A stretch of 64,000 nt of DNA from Agarophyton chilense (taxonomy: Eukaryota > Rhodophyta > Florideophyceae > Gracilariales > Gracilariaceae): contig JARGXX010000111.1 in NCBI GenBank assembly GCA_030374765.1, positions 496,001 to 560,000 on the forward strand. The letters are read 5' to 3'. The translations under genes and the position numbers were made by a program. The notes beneath the pieces are model-generated. The model ran no database searches. It saw only the letters and a program-made list of their open reading frames with translations, and was not told the origin of the DNA. Position 1 is the stretch's first letter. Every line of letters starts with the position of its first letter. Positions 11,030-22,448 of this stretch are shown piece after piece.

Positions 11030-14000
11030 GTGCGGCAGGTCTGCAGACCTGTCTCATTCCACAAAGAATGGCATCAGCAGATGTCTCGGAAGCACCTTGA
11101 GGTGCGGGAGTTAGTTGCCGACGAGATAGCGGCGGCAGATGATTCTTTGGTTGTGTTGATGCAAACGTTCATTTTGAAGATGGAGTTGGGGTTCGCAGTG
11201 TATTTAGCAGGAAATCGGGGAAAACATGTCGCACTGAGGACGGCGATGAAGAGGATTTGATAACATGATGGTTAATTGCGGACGGGGTTGCGGCGGCAGG
11301 TGATGTTTTGGTGATGGTGGTACAAACATGGGTTTTGAAGGGTGAGTTGGGGTTTCCAGTGGATCTAGCTGGATATCGGGGAAGGTTTGTTGCCCTGGAG
11401 AGAGCGGTAAAGAGGATGTGAATCACGGTGACAAAGGTTAAGGCCAACTAAAGTGAAGTGTGGAAGCAGTCGGTGCGGAGATCCCAACAAAACGGCGAGT
11501 TAGAGATTCAGCTTTCGGAAAGTGGGTACGTAACTTGCAGCGTTGGGTGCAGCTTGGCTAAAAGCGCTGAGGGTGAAGGGAGGAGGGGGATGCCCAGACG
11601 CGGGGCTCGGGATGGCGGGCTTCCTCTACATGCCGGGGCGCAAGCAGCCCTTTAAATGTTTGGTGCACGGCGACTTGGGGCTTAAGAAGAACCATGTCTG
11701 ATGGGAAGAGAAAAGCAGGGGCCGGAGAGGGGGAGAAATGGGGTTGAGGGTTGTGGTAGTTGTGGTTCGAGCAGGGTTAAGCTGAGAATGAGAGAGAAAC
11801 GGGGCGGAAAAAAGCAACGAGAAAAGTGGGGTGTGGCACCATTTTGTTGGGACAAAAGGTTGCAAGGGGTGGGAGGATGGAGATTGCGGAGGAAAAAGGG
11901 AAGCTTGGGACGGAAAAGAGGCTGGACGTTAGGCGAGTGCGTTAGAAGTGAAGCCATCGTGGCCGCCGGGTTTTTTAAACCTTTTCCAGAGAGCCGTGGG
12001 CATACTTAGTGATACAAAGCATTGGTTGCCTTTTGTAAAAACAGCGCGCACTCCATTTTCGGCGTGCATCGCACTAAAAAGACGTGCGCGCAGCAAGCCT
12101 GCCACGTGTGGCGCACGCAAATTGCAGACATGTCCACCGGGATTTGCGCCATAAACTTGTTTGACGTTGATATCTCGTTCAAGCAAGCCAGAGGCATGTG
12201 CATTTCGCTTTGCTGACTCGCCAGTCGTTTTGCCTCGCACATTCTCTCAGAACGCGACTTTTTTCTCCGTGCTTCAAATTCCGAGGCCGAGAAAGCCGGG
12301 AGGTCCAGTGTCTCGTAATCGGGCGGTTCACGACATTCCAACCTTAGCTAGTGAGTGAGAGGATGGGACCTAGAGGGAAGCGGAGAAGCGACGGTGTAGT
12401 GGTTTCTATGGTGGAAACTTACATGACAAAGGTAACGGAAATGAAGCAGAGGGGGATGGTTCAGGAATGAATGAGGTACGCCGAGGCACTTCTGTTTCAA
12501 AGAAAGACGCCTTTGACGAAGCAAAGGGCGAAATACTTCCAGGTTGGAGTGGGGGACGGAAAAAGAACCAAATTCGTTTTCTTAGGACCGTACCAAGCGT
12601 GAGCGGGGAGGAACGTGTAGGGACGGAGCCTAAGAGAAAAGGAGTCGTTTTTGGAAAGAAGGGGGTACAGATTCTCAGAGTCCCGGCACGCAGATCAATG
12701 CAACCGTCTTCTTATCGGCTGACTCCAGATCATGAAGTGAGGAGCGTCGAAAATGGGGAGGCTGTAGGGTCAAAGGACCGAGTGGGCGCGGGGGTACCTC
12801 CGAGGAACTAGAGTGTGCGAAAGGAGGGAAGGTTAAAAAAAGAGAGGGGCTCTAGGATGGGGATGAGAAGAAAGAGGATGAGAATGAAATTCACCCGGGG
12901 AAGGAAGGCGAACACAAGGGGATGAAGTATGGAGAAACAAAGTTAATGGGGCAGAATCAGCTGTTGGAGAACCTTGGAGACATGAAAGGGATTCTAAAAA
13001 GGGCAAGGGATGACAGCGAAAAATTTCAACTAAGCTTGAACCTGGCACACAGAGAGATGAAGAGGCTGGAGGGCGAAGATAGGAAAAAGGAAGTGCTGCT
13101 GACGTCATTGCAAGAGATTCTTTGTGGCAGAACAGAACAAGTGGGTGGCGAAAAAGGGCAGGGGGCCGCTAACGGTATGGAATTGAAGTGGATATGCGAT
13201 TTATGGGAGTAGCCTCGAGAGTGTACCACAACAAATTGCGTAGTCCGAAGGAGGAGACGAGTGAGTTGTGCATCGGAAGTAGGGAACCGGAGCGAAACTG
13301 ATCGAATCAGTCAGAAGAACTGAGGGCGGGAAGGAATCAGATTGTTCTGATTATAAATGAAAAGAAGATGGTGCCTTTAGTTCCTATGGAGCTGGGAACA
13401 GGAAGAAAATCGTATAGACCGGAGGCCTACATTCCATCTTTTCAGGGAGGGAGTGACGAGATGTTGTTGCATGTGGTGCAGATGGAGTTGGAGAATCCGA
13501 GATAGAGAAAACTTTCGGGGAAGAGGATGAAAAAGCCGTGTGAAGAGGAGTTTAGGAGGGATACATGTTTAAGGAGTCGGATGAAACGGCCTCTCAGGGA
13601 TGCTGTGGGGGTGCGGAAAAGGAATGCGAGGGAAAGCTTATTTTTGGGTCCGGGGTGTACTCTACTTTCTAGCAAACGTCTTAACGAGGATGATGAGGAA
13701 CTGAATGTGTTGTATGAAGAGCAAAAGATGGAGGCTCAGGAGAATTTGTCGCCGAAAGATCGGAATGGAGAGCCCGTCATATCTGTGTGGAGGTTGGACA
13801 AGCTGGAGAATCTATGTTGTTCAGGGTACGATGGGACTTCGACAAAGTATGAGGGTGAACCTGATGACTTGCACTTCAAGAACAGAATTAGTGCGGAGGT
13901 GTTGAGAGAGGTTATAGACTACGATGTGGAGCAACCGTGGTGAGAAAGGGAGACAGGGTATGTGAATAGAAGTATGATGCATCTGGACCGCTTGGATGCG

Positions 14001-14490
14001 TGAATTGCATCTGTGGTAGAGGCGTTGAATGAAAAGATGGGTAGAGGAGGGAAGCGACAGATGCTGTTTTCGAAACTGTATGCAAAGCATCTGCCGGTTT
14101 CTGTGGAGTATATCTTACGGACAGCCAGAAGGATGGTGGAAGAGAAGTACGGAGAAGAGCTTGTGAACCATGGTGTGAAGGATGAGGACCCGACTGAAGT
14201 GCTGGGAAATGAGAAACGAGAAGGGACAGTTGCGTTTTGGATGCCTTCGAACCAACTGGTCTATCAGGGTTTCGGTACGAGGTGTTTCTGGAGGAGATGA
14301 CGACTTTTCTCGAGTATATATTTGATTGCCACAGCGAAAGTTGTATGCCTGAAGAACGCGAGTTTAGGGATTTGCTAGCGGATGAGAAAGAACCGTAGGA
14401 GGTGAAAAAGGTAAGGGAGAAGAGCGAGGGGAGGGGATGGAAGGCGGAGGTGAATAAGATATTGTTGATGAGAGATAACTTTATTATTAG
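11030..14490 (+). pseudogene. Purine-rich decayed coding block, unknown family
   Basis: Plus-strand open stretches recur at 11030-11260, 11458-11655, 12467-12811, 12922-13212, 13527-13943 and 14013-14300. The plus strand is strikingly rich in G and A over most of this block. The 12922 stretch looks like a coiled coil (Leu, Glu and Lys at heptad-like spacing). From 13527 to 14300 one frame holds about 258 codons with two internal stops and reads as one protein, rich in Glu, Arg and Lys, with SVWRLDKLENL and KLYAKHLPVSVEYILRTARR. No domain was recognised. The minus-strand neighbour at 8.6-10.7 kb has similar character and may come from the same kind of element, but this is a guess. Confidence 0.35.
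11110..11430 (+). repeat. Tandem duplication of about 161 bases, coding-like
   Basis: Copy 1 (about 11110-11270) and copy 2 (about 11271-11430) align along their whole length. Translated in the matching frame they give related peptides, for example LVADEIAAADDSLVVLMQTF against LIADGVAAAGDVLVMVVQTW, sharing RG-V-AL and KR near the end; by eye about 29 of 49 residues are identical. The two copies are now in different frames and separated by a stop. The pattern suggests an old duplication of a helical repeat unit inside a gene, followed by decay. Confidence 0.65.
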
Positions 14491-15612
14491 AAGATGAGTG
14501 TCACTTGCTCAACGTTGGTTTTTTTTATAGCGAAATAAGCTCTCGCTCGTGGGTCGCGGTAGAATCTATTGATATAGAAGCGATGTTGACGCCAAGGGAA
14601 AGGCGGGAAGAAAGGACATCCTGGGTAGATCTGGCGATCCGGATGGACGTAACTGAGGATGACGATGAAGGGAACGAGACCGAACCAGGGTGCGACACAG
14701 AAGCCAAAGCGTTCGAAATCTCCCGAGGTAAAGCGATTAGCTATCGGGCGAGGCGCCGTTATCGGCCATCGAGCAGATGACAGGACCGGAAACCGGTCTA
14801 CAGATATGAAATGGGCACTTCATATTTCACATCCGCAGACTCACTTCCGGTGGAGTCGCCCGAGCATTCAGAGTGCTGGCTCCATCGCTGTATTAAGCAC
14901 CAACGACTACGGTGTTTAGAGGGCATTAAAGTGAATGGACGGTGTATTTAAACGGTTCAAACTAGCCACGATACTTGTGCGATATAAAAAAGCTCGCGCT
15001 AGGTAACATTCGATTTTTTTTTCCTTGTCCGTATAATTCGTGATTTAGGATGAATGAATACTGAAAGATATGGCCCAAGTTCCCTTCCATTATTGGTAGT
15101 ATTCCGATTCTATTATGGTCGTTTGCGAGGTTTCTACAATCACCTCGGGATTCATTTGAATTCCTATTTTGCGCTAGATACTCTTGCATCAAAATTCTGC
15201 GAGTTTTTAATTGCTAACCGTAGACATTCTAGCACACCCAAACTAGAAATCTAGAACCCCATACTAGCATTCCGGAAACACAGACGAAACGTACTGAAAC
15301 TGTTTTGGCGACTTTCATGGACATTATGATCTTGATGTAGAACTGATGGAACTGCTTGAAGACCATTGGAAAAGTTGACCATGTTACGTCTATTCCTCTG
15401 AGAAAATGCATCCCGTTGATAGGGCTAAGTGACCCTTCAGATTTGGTGAGGAATGCTGCTCACTCTGTATGATAGAGACATGCATGCAAAGATGAAGAAT
15501 TTGGCAGTGTCCGTCTTCCAGCCTAATCTACCCGATTTGAAACAGAAACTGCTCCTGAATGTGATCCCAACGCATTATTATTTACCACCACCATTACAGG
15601 AAAGCACGCAGT
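14491..15612. other. No gene seen
   Basis: Frames at 14505-14780 and 14659-14919 (plus) are open in a moderately GC-rich stretch, but have no recognisable features. Nothing else was found. Confidence 0.4.
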
Positions 15613-15933
15613 TCATCTCAGAGTATTTGAATTTGTGGCACCAGCATCATTTGAGGCCGTCGCAGCTCTGCTTGCAGTTCTCTCCTTTGATTTCATTTTT
15701 TCAGCAAACAGCATTCGTATTGCCCACTCAGCAGAAGACTTAGCAAAATCCACAAAGTCAAGTTTCTTTGCGGCCACGCGAACAATAATCTCACAGGTTT
15801 TGCAATTACTGTAACGCAATGACTGGTAGGTCAGCGTACTGGTCTCAACCTTGGGTAGCGTGGTAGAGTTGGTTTTAAGGTTCGTTTCCTTGACGGTGGC
15901 TCTCTCAGAGCATTTGGTGCAATGTTCTGGCAT
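15613..15933 (-). CDS. Small ORF with two CxxC pairs (106 aa)
   Basis: The ORF begins MPEHCTKCSE and has a second Cys pair in SNCKTCEI about 42 residues later, then a basic, Ala- and Ser-rich helical tail. Two CxxC pairs at this spacing could form a zinc ribbon, as in small transcription- or RNA-related proteins, but the intervening sequence matches no family I know. It starts with ATG and has no obvious break. It may be a small real gene or a remnant exon. Confidence 0.25.
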   Translation of the reverse strand: MPEHCTKCSERATVKETNLKTNSTTLPKVETSTLTYQSLRYSNCKTCEIIVRVAAKKLDFVDFAKSSAEWAIRMLFAEKMKSKERTASRAATASNDAGATNSNTLR

Positions 15934-16700
15934 TCACTGCGTAGTCTTACAAGTTGGAGCTACGGAAATGATGACTTGAAGACCAATTGGTAGAACTAGT
16001 GTACCATAGAGGGTAATTTAGTATCTTAACGGTTCTAACCTGATTCTAAGATAGAAGCGTCACTCGCTCGGATCTCCCTGGTACTGTAAAGATATTCAAT
16101 CACACTAAATAGAAAAGTTAAGTAAATGGGTCCAGCTGAGGCCGGCCAGTCCATGTAGCGTCTGTAAGATACCTCAGACCCTGGCGGCTTTTAGGACTCT
16201 CCCTTAATCGTTGCTGCTTCACACCACCTTTTTCATCTCAGCAATTCTGAATGTTGATGTTTTGAATAATATCGCTCTCTAAGCTTCTAAAAAATTACTA
16301 GCTGGTTGTTCAGGTTGTTGCGAACGATCTGTGAAAAAATAAGGTTGAGGAATTTTTGTTTCTGTATATCTGTATTCAGTTCATGTAAATATATGAACCA
16401 TGTCATGAGAGAATTACATATTTCATCAAGGGTAAAAATTCCATAGACTTCACGCTGTGCTTCTTGCTTTTCTATTATAACAAAAGTCCTGCTATGTAAT
16501 TTTTCGTGGCTTTCTCAAGAAAGAATGTACAGGCATTGTGGTTATCAAGGAAAACGAGTGACGGATGCTTTAATTGACTCAAGCCATTCTTGGATTTTCG
16601 TAGACAGATTTCTTTAAACCAGCCAAGAATAGCTATATTGGTCGCTATATTGGACAATATATCTGCATGGCGAGCGTACTGATTTGTATCAGTTCCGAAA
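15934..16700. other. No gene seen
   Basis: AT-rich. A minus-strand frame at 16475-16810 (111 aa) is open, but its composition is not distinctive. Confidence 0.4.
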
Positions 16701-17228
16701 ATGATATGGTTAAAGGCGAACGAAAAGGACGCAAACTTATTCAGAATCTCTTCTAAAATTCGCTTACTAGTGTATGTGGCAACCAAGGAGCAAGTCCTTG
16801 TTCGTTTCATTCGTGAATCGGCTCGGAAACCAGTGGAAACGAAGACTCAAACAGTTGGTGATGAAAACAGATGGAAAGGTATTTGTAGGGATTCTATGAA
16901 AACGGCCTTATAACTCGCCGTAAAAACTCCGAAGAAAACCAAACGTACAATTCGAAAAGTATGGCGAGCTCCCATTATTGACAGCGAATTTCTGGTTGAA
17001 AAAGCGAGAGGGTAAATGGCCTGCGAAAAAGTCTCGTCACTTCTGCAAAGAGGAGCAAGAAGATGTTCGAGAAGCATTAGAGCAAGGAGAACCTCAAAAA
17101 ACCGAAACGTCTTCCCAGACATGCCCCGTGTGATTCAACCATGTTTCGAGAAAGCCACGGCCCGTTCGAAGTATCATAAACGAATGCAGCTTTTCCAACA
17201 ATTGTTGGCTGTGAAAGGGCTGTTTTAA
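16701..17228 (+). pseudogene. Broken basic ORF, unknown
   Basis: A single plus frame covers 16701-17228 with two internal stops (near 16911 and 17013). The product is strongly basic and includes KTPKKTKRTIRKVWRAPIID. Near 17000-17120 a second frame also reads like protein (GKWPAKKSRHFCKEEQEDV), which suggests an indel. The family is not recognised. Confidence 0.25.
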
Positions 17229-17490
17229 GCCCCATTGACATTGCAATTTCACAAAATTAAACGCAGCGGACCCTGATCTAGCACTTATATCTTTCGCACA
17301 CCAGTTATCAATCGGAGGGTCTGTCATATATGGAAACCAACTGCACTTCACGGCATGTTGATTCGTAGTATTTACTTTAACTGTCTATTTATTGCACTAT
17401 ATTATTACTGCATGCAAGATTGGCCTTTATTCATACATTCTGGGGCATGAAATGAATAAATCCATATCAATTGCTGTTCCTTTAATGGAT

Positions 17491-17622
17491 GCCAGTGCTT
17501 CGATGTAGAACACAATAAAGTTCATTGCAAGGTTTAGGTAACTAGTACCACTCCACGCGTCGAAATCATGCCAAAGTTGTACTCTGAAGCGGGAAGGTTA
17601 AAGAGAGTTTGTATCTCAGCTG
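17491..17622 (-). repeat. Dispersed coding repeat, copy A
   Basis: About 130 bases resemble 54560-54690 at roughly 70% by eye, with short identical runs such as GCCAGTGCTTCGATGTAGAA and ATTGCAAGGTTTA. In the minus-strand frame both copies read (R/K)FxVxLWxxFDAxxGTSxLNLA and then FYIEALA. Many differences are synonymous, so both copies descend from a coding sequence. Copy A lies directly downstream, in coding direction, of the RPB1 fragment. Similarity to copy B ends where similarity to RPB1 begins, so the boundary of an inserted element may lie near 17620. The protein family is not recognised. Confidence 0.55.
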
Positions 17623-18243
17623 GTTACCCCGTTACCAAGCGCACGTAGTAAGAGGCTAAGTGTAGAACAATCTCTGTCGTAAATGCGATAAATAATGGAG
17701 TGACTTCTCTCGGCCGTAATTTTTAGTTTACGATCGTCTGAAGATGACATCAACAAAGACAGCACATATTCGGAATCCATTGCGCGAATACTTCGGCTAA
17801 GTATTACCCCAACCTTATTCAGCTGTACAAGCATTCTTTGCTCCGCTTTTGGCACGTAAAGCTGCGCACATTCTTGATATACGCCGTGAAATCTTGATCA
17901 AATCCTCTACAGCGCGTTCCGTGCAAAGAATCCTGGAGCAATGATGATAATCACACCGGAGTATTTTGATAGTATTGTTATTGAATCCAATATTATACAT
18001 GGCCTTCGAGGTATCTATACGGCCAAAATGATCTATACAAATCCTGTCATTACTGCGGCATGTCTGATATGGAAAACTGTTGCCATTCGCAACTAATCGG
18101 CTGTCGGCAGTTCCTCCAAATCAGGGGCAGTACTCTTATCTGTCTTTACGTGTTTGATCTCGGCAACTGATATGCTACGAATCTCATCACGGCCTAAGGT
18201 TCCGAACTGGATGCCTTTGAGCTTTCGATCTGGAGCATTCTAA
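17616..18243 (-). pseudogene. RNA polymerase II largest subunit (RPB1), N-terminal fragment
   Basis: Starting near 18243 the minus strand encodes GIQFGTLGRDEIRSISVAEI, which matches the RPB1 N-terminus (VQFGILSPDEI-MSVAEIK). After a frame change near 18070 comes YQTCRSNDRICIDHFGRIDT, then MYNIGF and ILRCDYHHCSRIL. These correspond to the clamp zinc site (CxxC-CPGHFGHI), HIGF and ILRCVCxxCSxLL of the family. After another frame change near 17850, KLKITAERSHSIIYRIYDRD matches the following conserved helix. There is also an in-frame TAG near 18093. Only about 200 of more than 1,400 family residues are present, and the CPGH element has lost its Pro-Gly. It is a truncated, long-dead copy; a functional RPB1 must lie elsewhere. 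An RPA1 or RPC1 origin is less likely given the closeness to RPB1. Confidence 0.8.
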
Positions 18244-20663
18244 TAAAGAAACCGTACGGTCTGGCTCATGTTCGATTGAAAAATAAATATCTGAGGCTTT
18301 ACTCTCGACATACAAGGTGATTATGCAATACAGAGGTGTCACGACGAAACGATCTCGAAACAAAGATATGCAGAGGGTTGAAAAAGCTTCGTAGTAGTTG
18401 GATATTTTATTTGGTGTTAGCTGCGGTTGAGCACTACTGAAAGAATGTTGAGAGATGTGGACACTGCCGGATGTCTGCCAGAATTAGTGACTTAGGTGCG
18501 CGCAACGGCCAAAAGCCAAGAATGAGGCGATGAGGGCTAGTAGGAAGCGGGGTATGATGTTGAAGCTAGCGTATAGGGAACAAAGCGCTCGGGTGGCAAA
18601 GGCCACCTTGAAAGTAGACGACCAATAACAAGGATAGCTGGGCGCGAGGATCCACTACCTCGAAAGGTAGCGCCCCGTATCGGCTACGTAGCAATCCGTC
18701 ACGCGTAGGGCCGAGTTAGACGCCGGCGTTACGTAGGCGAAGTGGACAGGTGAGCTGATGTAGGCGTGGAGATAAGTGGTGGGCCGGCTTGGTAAGCGCT
18801 AAAGGAGGCGCCGCCATAGGGGATTTTGGCGTGAGTTTTTTGGTCAACTCGCGCGCCGGCCTGTGAGCGGCGTCAAAGCAGCAAGCAGCACCTAAGCCTT
18901 TCCTAAGCATTCGCTCGTCGCTTTCGAACATTGTTGTCGTTGTCCAATTTTGAAGCCAAATTAAACACAGCGCGGGTTCGCCGCATATTGGCGGATCGCC
19001 AGACCATCGCTTATGCTCTGAATAGCGTACATCGCTGACCAACAGCCCTGATCGACGAGCAGAACAGAGATAGAAATTAGTACACGCACGGCGCTCGTTT
19101 TCAAACATCGTGTAGCATGGAATTGACAAAAGTTTATCAGGAGCCTCATAATCGCACGTGAAAATCAAATTGCTCCAGTGAACATTGTACGTTTACGTGG
19201 TTCTAAGTAGTTCACGTCTTAACACAACATTTATGGGTTCATTAAATATCTATCGGCTGCACCAAGTTTTTGCCTAGAATTCATGTTAGGGAATATTTTT
19301 AATGCATGACGTTCCTCACCAGACTTCTAGCTAGGACTTGTGTACGTCAATGAAAACACAACTTTTACAGCGTGCTCCTGAACCTCGGCGATAAATGCAA
19401 TTTTGCTGGGGATACTTCCTTACTCACCACATGAAAGGCGAGCGTACCACTTATATACCAGAAGCATTTCCTTGAATGTCTTTCCGATTCGAACAAAACA
19501 GACGATCCATCAGAGTCGCACGCAGTCTAACTTGCGGAGCCATACCGTTCCTCCCGAGCCCACGAGGAATGGAGCTTTTTGAACTACCCCTCGAGCTTCA
19601 CAATTGGTGTCATCTTGAGCTTGTCACGCACTAAGCGGCTTCAGCCCAAAAGATCTTAAACTGTCCGAAAACGAAGTTACGCTGACAGAAGCTCTCTTAT
19701 ATGCGGTAAGCAATATATACAATCCAATGCCAGTCAAGTGCTCATCAAAGATGCATTCAATACTAAATGACCGATGTTATCATCTGATCCACACCATTTA
19801 TCTGGACTCGGCACTCCTCTTCATCGGTGTAAAACAATACATATCATAAGTACAGGTCAAATGAATAGAACCCTTCGACTTCTTTATGATCATAACATGG
19901 ATATCGCTGCGCAGTGAAAAATTGCTTTAAAGTGTTCTTAATATAGGTCATTCGTCCTTGTTTCATTCCACTTCGTCTGTTTTGTTTCAAACTACAGAGA
20001 AATTCGTAGTGATGCCTAGCGCCCCTATTTTTATCAGGGGTAATGATACTTTACACTTCCCGTCGGTAGAGTTTACGCACCGTTTTACTTTTGTAAAATG
20101 CATAGTATCCGAATCGAGCAAGATAGCTGATACCGGGTACAACCAAAGCAATATTACCATCTACCTCTAATCTGTACGGATTTTTCTTGCAGCATTGTCT
20201 TTAGTTGTAACATGTTTCCATTGAATAAATATGGACACGTAATTACCTGGCGAGATATTAGAACCCGATGATACACTTACACCAGTGGTTCATACAGAAG
20301 GACTGATTCTTACCTTCTGCAACATTCCCTTTCAGCTACTGCCTCTTAGAACAATTCGGACTGAACGATCTATTCATTGGAACGATAGGAGGTAAGAAAT
20401 GTGTCATTTTAGGCCAACCTACGCATTGATTCTTCATGTTGCAAGGAATAGAACAATAGGTTTCCCGGGATGTCTTTCACATGCATTTTGTGGCGGTACA
20501 AGGAGAGTGAGAGGGAAAGCACGAGCGACAAAGCTACATTTTATTATAATGAAAGGGAGTGGTTGTAAGCGATGGTGCCTGTGAGTGCAGAGGCGATGCA
20601 TTCAGGCCAAATTCAGAAGTAGTTAGAAACAAACAAAGCTTTATAAAGACAGTGACGTTCTGT
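18244..20663. other. No gene recognised; GC-richer stretch 18470-19100
   Basis: A GC-richer block at about 18470-19100 carries a minus-strand open frame at 18716-19168 (150 aa) without recognisable features. It could be a decayed insert. From 19200 to 20660 the sequence is AT-rich. A 70-aa plus frame at 19958-20170 and a protein-like run near 20250-20390 were not placed in any family. Confidence 0.35.
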
Positions 20664-20978
20664 TTACAGCGGTACACATGAAATTGATGAACGTTTATTG
20701 TTTGCGGAAGTGCTTCGGACTAGATTCCAGCTTTCAGTCAGAAGCTTAACGCAGTTTTCTGTGATGAAAATTGTCTTCATAAACTGAACAATTCGTTTTC
20801 CATCCAGTATAAAGGCAGTTCTGTCATCGGGCCCCATGACTCTTTGGAAAGTGAAGGGAACACAGAGCGATGCTTCGTAAGGGAAAGAACGCATGGTTCC
20901 GAGCAAATTAAAAGCGAAATCAGAGAAGTTTTTGGACAGCAGTAAAAAAACCAGGATCAAACTGCCGGCAAAAATCAT
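20664..20978 (-). CDS. Unrecognised 104-aa ORF with hydrophobic N-terminus
   Basis: The ORF opens with MIFAGSLILVFLLLSK, a signal-peptide or membrane-anchor-like stretch, followed by a mixed soluble part containing GPDDRTAFILDGKR. No family was recognised, and the surroundings offer no context. It may be a short secreted protein, a first exon or a remnant. Confidence 0.2.
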   Translation of the reverse strand: MIFAGSLILVFLLLSKNFSDFAFNLLGTMRSFPYEASLCVPFTFQRVMGPDDRTAFILDGKRIVQFMKTIFITENCVKLLTESWNLVRSTSANNKRSSISCVPL

Positions 20979-21479
20979 TCACGGAGTGCATTTACATACA
21001 AAATGGCTACGGCGGCACAAGATTCTCAGCCATTTGTTCCGTATTTAATCCGTAATTGCACTTTACGGTAATGTACACTTCATGTACCACCCTTATTTAA
21101 CGCCGTAGAAGAATCTACGGTATGACTTTGAGCATATACCTGCATTCGAAAATCAGGCCCAGGCTCGAGCTCATCGAATTATAGAAACGAAGCCAGTCCA
21201 TGTACACTGGCTCATCTATGAGCAAACAGTTGAGGAAAAAATTTTTTAGCAAGCCATGCAGAAGAAAACTCTGGAGCAGCAGATAATTTCGCAGTCTGGG
21301 TTCACAACGGATGCGATCTAGAATGTACAGGATGTTTTAAACACAGATACCACGAAAAAATCGATTAATGATGGGGAGAGCAAGAAACGTTTTACCAATA
21401 TCGAAACACCTGGGTCTGTAAACGTGTGATTTCGGAACAATTCTACAACTCAACAGGATTGAAAATTCACTCTTTTCCA
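20979..21479. other. No gene seen
   Basis: AT-rich sequence without coding or repeat signal. Confidence 0.5.
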
Positions 21480-22448
21480 GAAAACGAGAATGACCTGTCA
21501 GCTTCTTTGTAGCCTCGAAGATCTGTGGAAAAGATCGAACTTATATCTTCAGGGGGGAACATTTCATGTTTCAAAAAAGGCACAGGTGTCAACGAGAGAG
21601 CCCATGGAAAAGTTGGAAACAAGTCTTTGAAGTTCGATGTTGAAAATACCGACAAGTATCATGAAATTGCCTTTAAACTGCTTGCAAAGGAAAATGAAAG
21701 AAAAAGAATGGCCCAAAAATCTCCAGAGAAAGAAAAAAGAGTCACGGTAGCCGAGTTCATGGATATTTCTTTGAAGACCAAGACGTTGTTTCAACGAAAG
21801 CAAACAGTTGTAACAAAGACACAAAAGACCTAACCACGCTGTCACACAAGCTAACACCTATTCATCGATATGTTGTTCGAGTTCTGGAGCATTTTTGTAA
21901 CTTCCAACCCCTTGACCTTTTTGAATACTCCGAAGCTAACAATAGGCTTCATCCAAGTTCAACCCAGGAACGAGAATCAGCGATTGTAAGAAGCCCTTCT
22001 GGTGAGTGCCAGACGAGTTCCGATTCTGCAGGCAAAGGCGAAGATGATACTGAGACTCTGCTTTATGAGGCTGATATTACTGATAACGGACAAACATGCT
22101 ATTTAAAAGCGCTCATGGACGCTGACAATGATGGGTACCTGCTTCGAGGGGTGTAATGATAAGAAAAGCAGAAGAAAAAAATGTGATTGTGGGAGCAGTA
22201 ACAAAAAGACTTCCAACGGCTACAATTGGTATCTTGAAGCGGGACCACTTGAGTCATGGAGAATATTCATCATCATCGTTTACGGATGGATCCCAAACCA
22301 CAATGCCTTCTGCGCCTAAGATTGCTTCGGCACCAGGCTAGCCGATTGGAGAGATCTTTCCCGATGAAGCAACTGGCTAGCTCAAAGACCTCGCACTGCC
22401 ATTTAAATGGCTCAAGCTACATGCAGCACACTGTTTAGGTATAAAAAT
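21480..22448 (+). pseudogene. Decayed unknown gene, two frame changes
   Basis: Three plus-strand stretches follow without gap. Stretch 21525-21833 is Lys/Glu-rich and helical, including YHEIAFKLLAKENERKRMAQ. Stretch 21833-22156 lacks an ATG and is in the next frame; it contains HRYVVRVLEHFCNFQPLDLF and a long acidic Ser/Glu/Asp part. Stretch 22156-22448 is in the third frame, with two internal stops, and ends with LPFKWLKLHAAHCLGI. Each frame change falls where the previous frame ends, as expected from two single indels in one gene of roughly 320 residues. The family is not recognised. Introns are an alternative, but no GT-AG pair fits the joints. Confidence 0.4.

Noticed and set aside
11929-12341. 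Overlapping open frames on both strands (103 and 111 aa)
   Set aside because: GC-rich stretch without recognisable domain; neither strand shows better coding character than the other.
18716-19168. 150-aa minus-strand open frame
   Set aside because: It lies in a GC-richer block, has Cys- and Pro-rich composition without motif, and has no supporting context.
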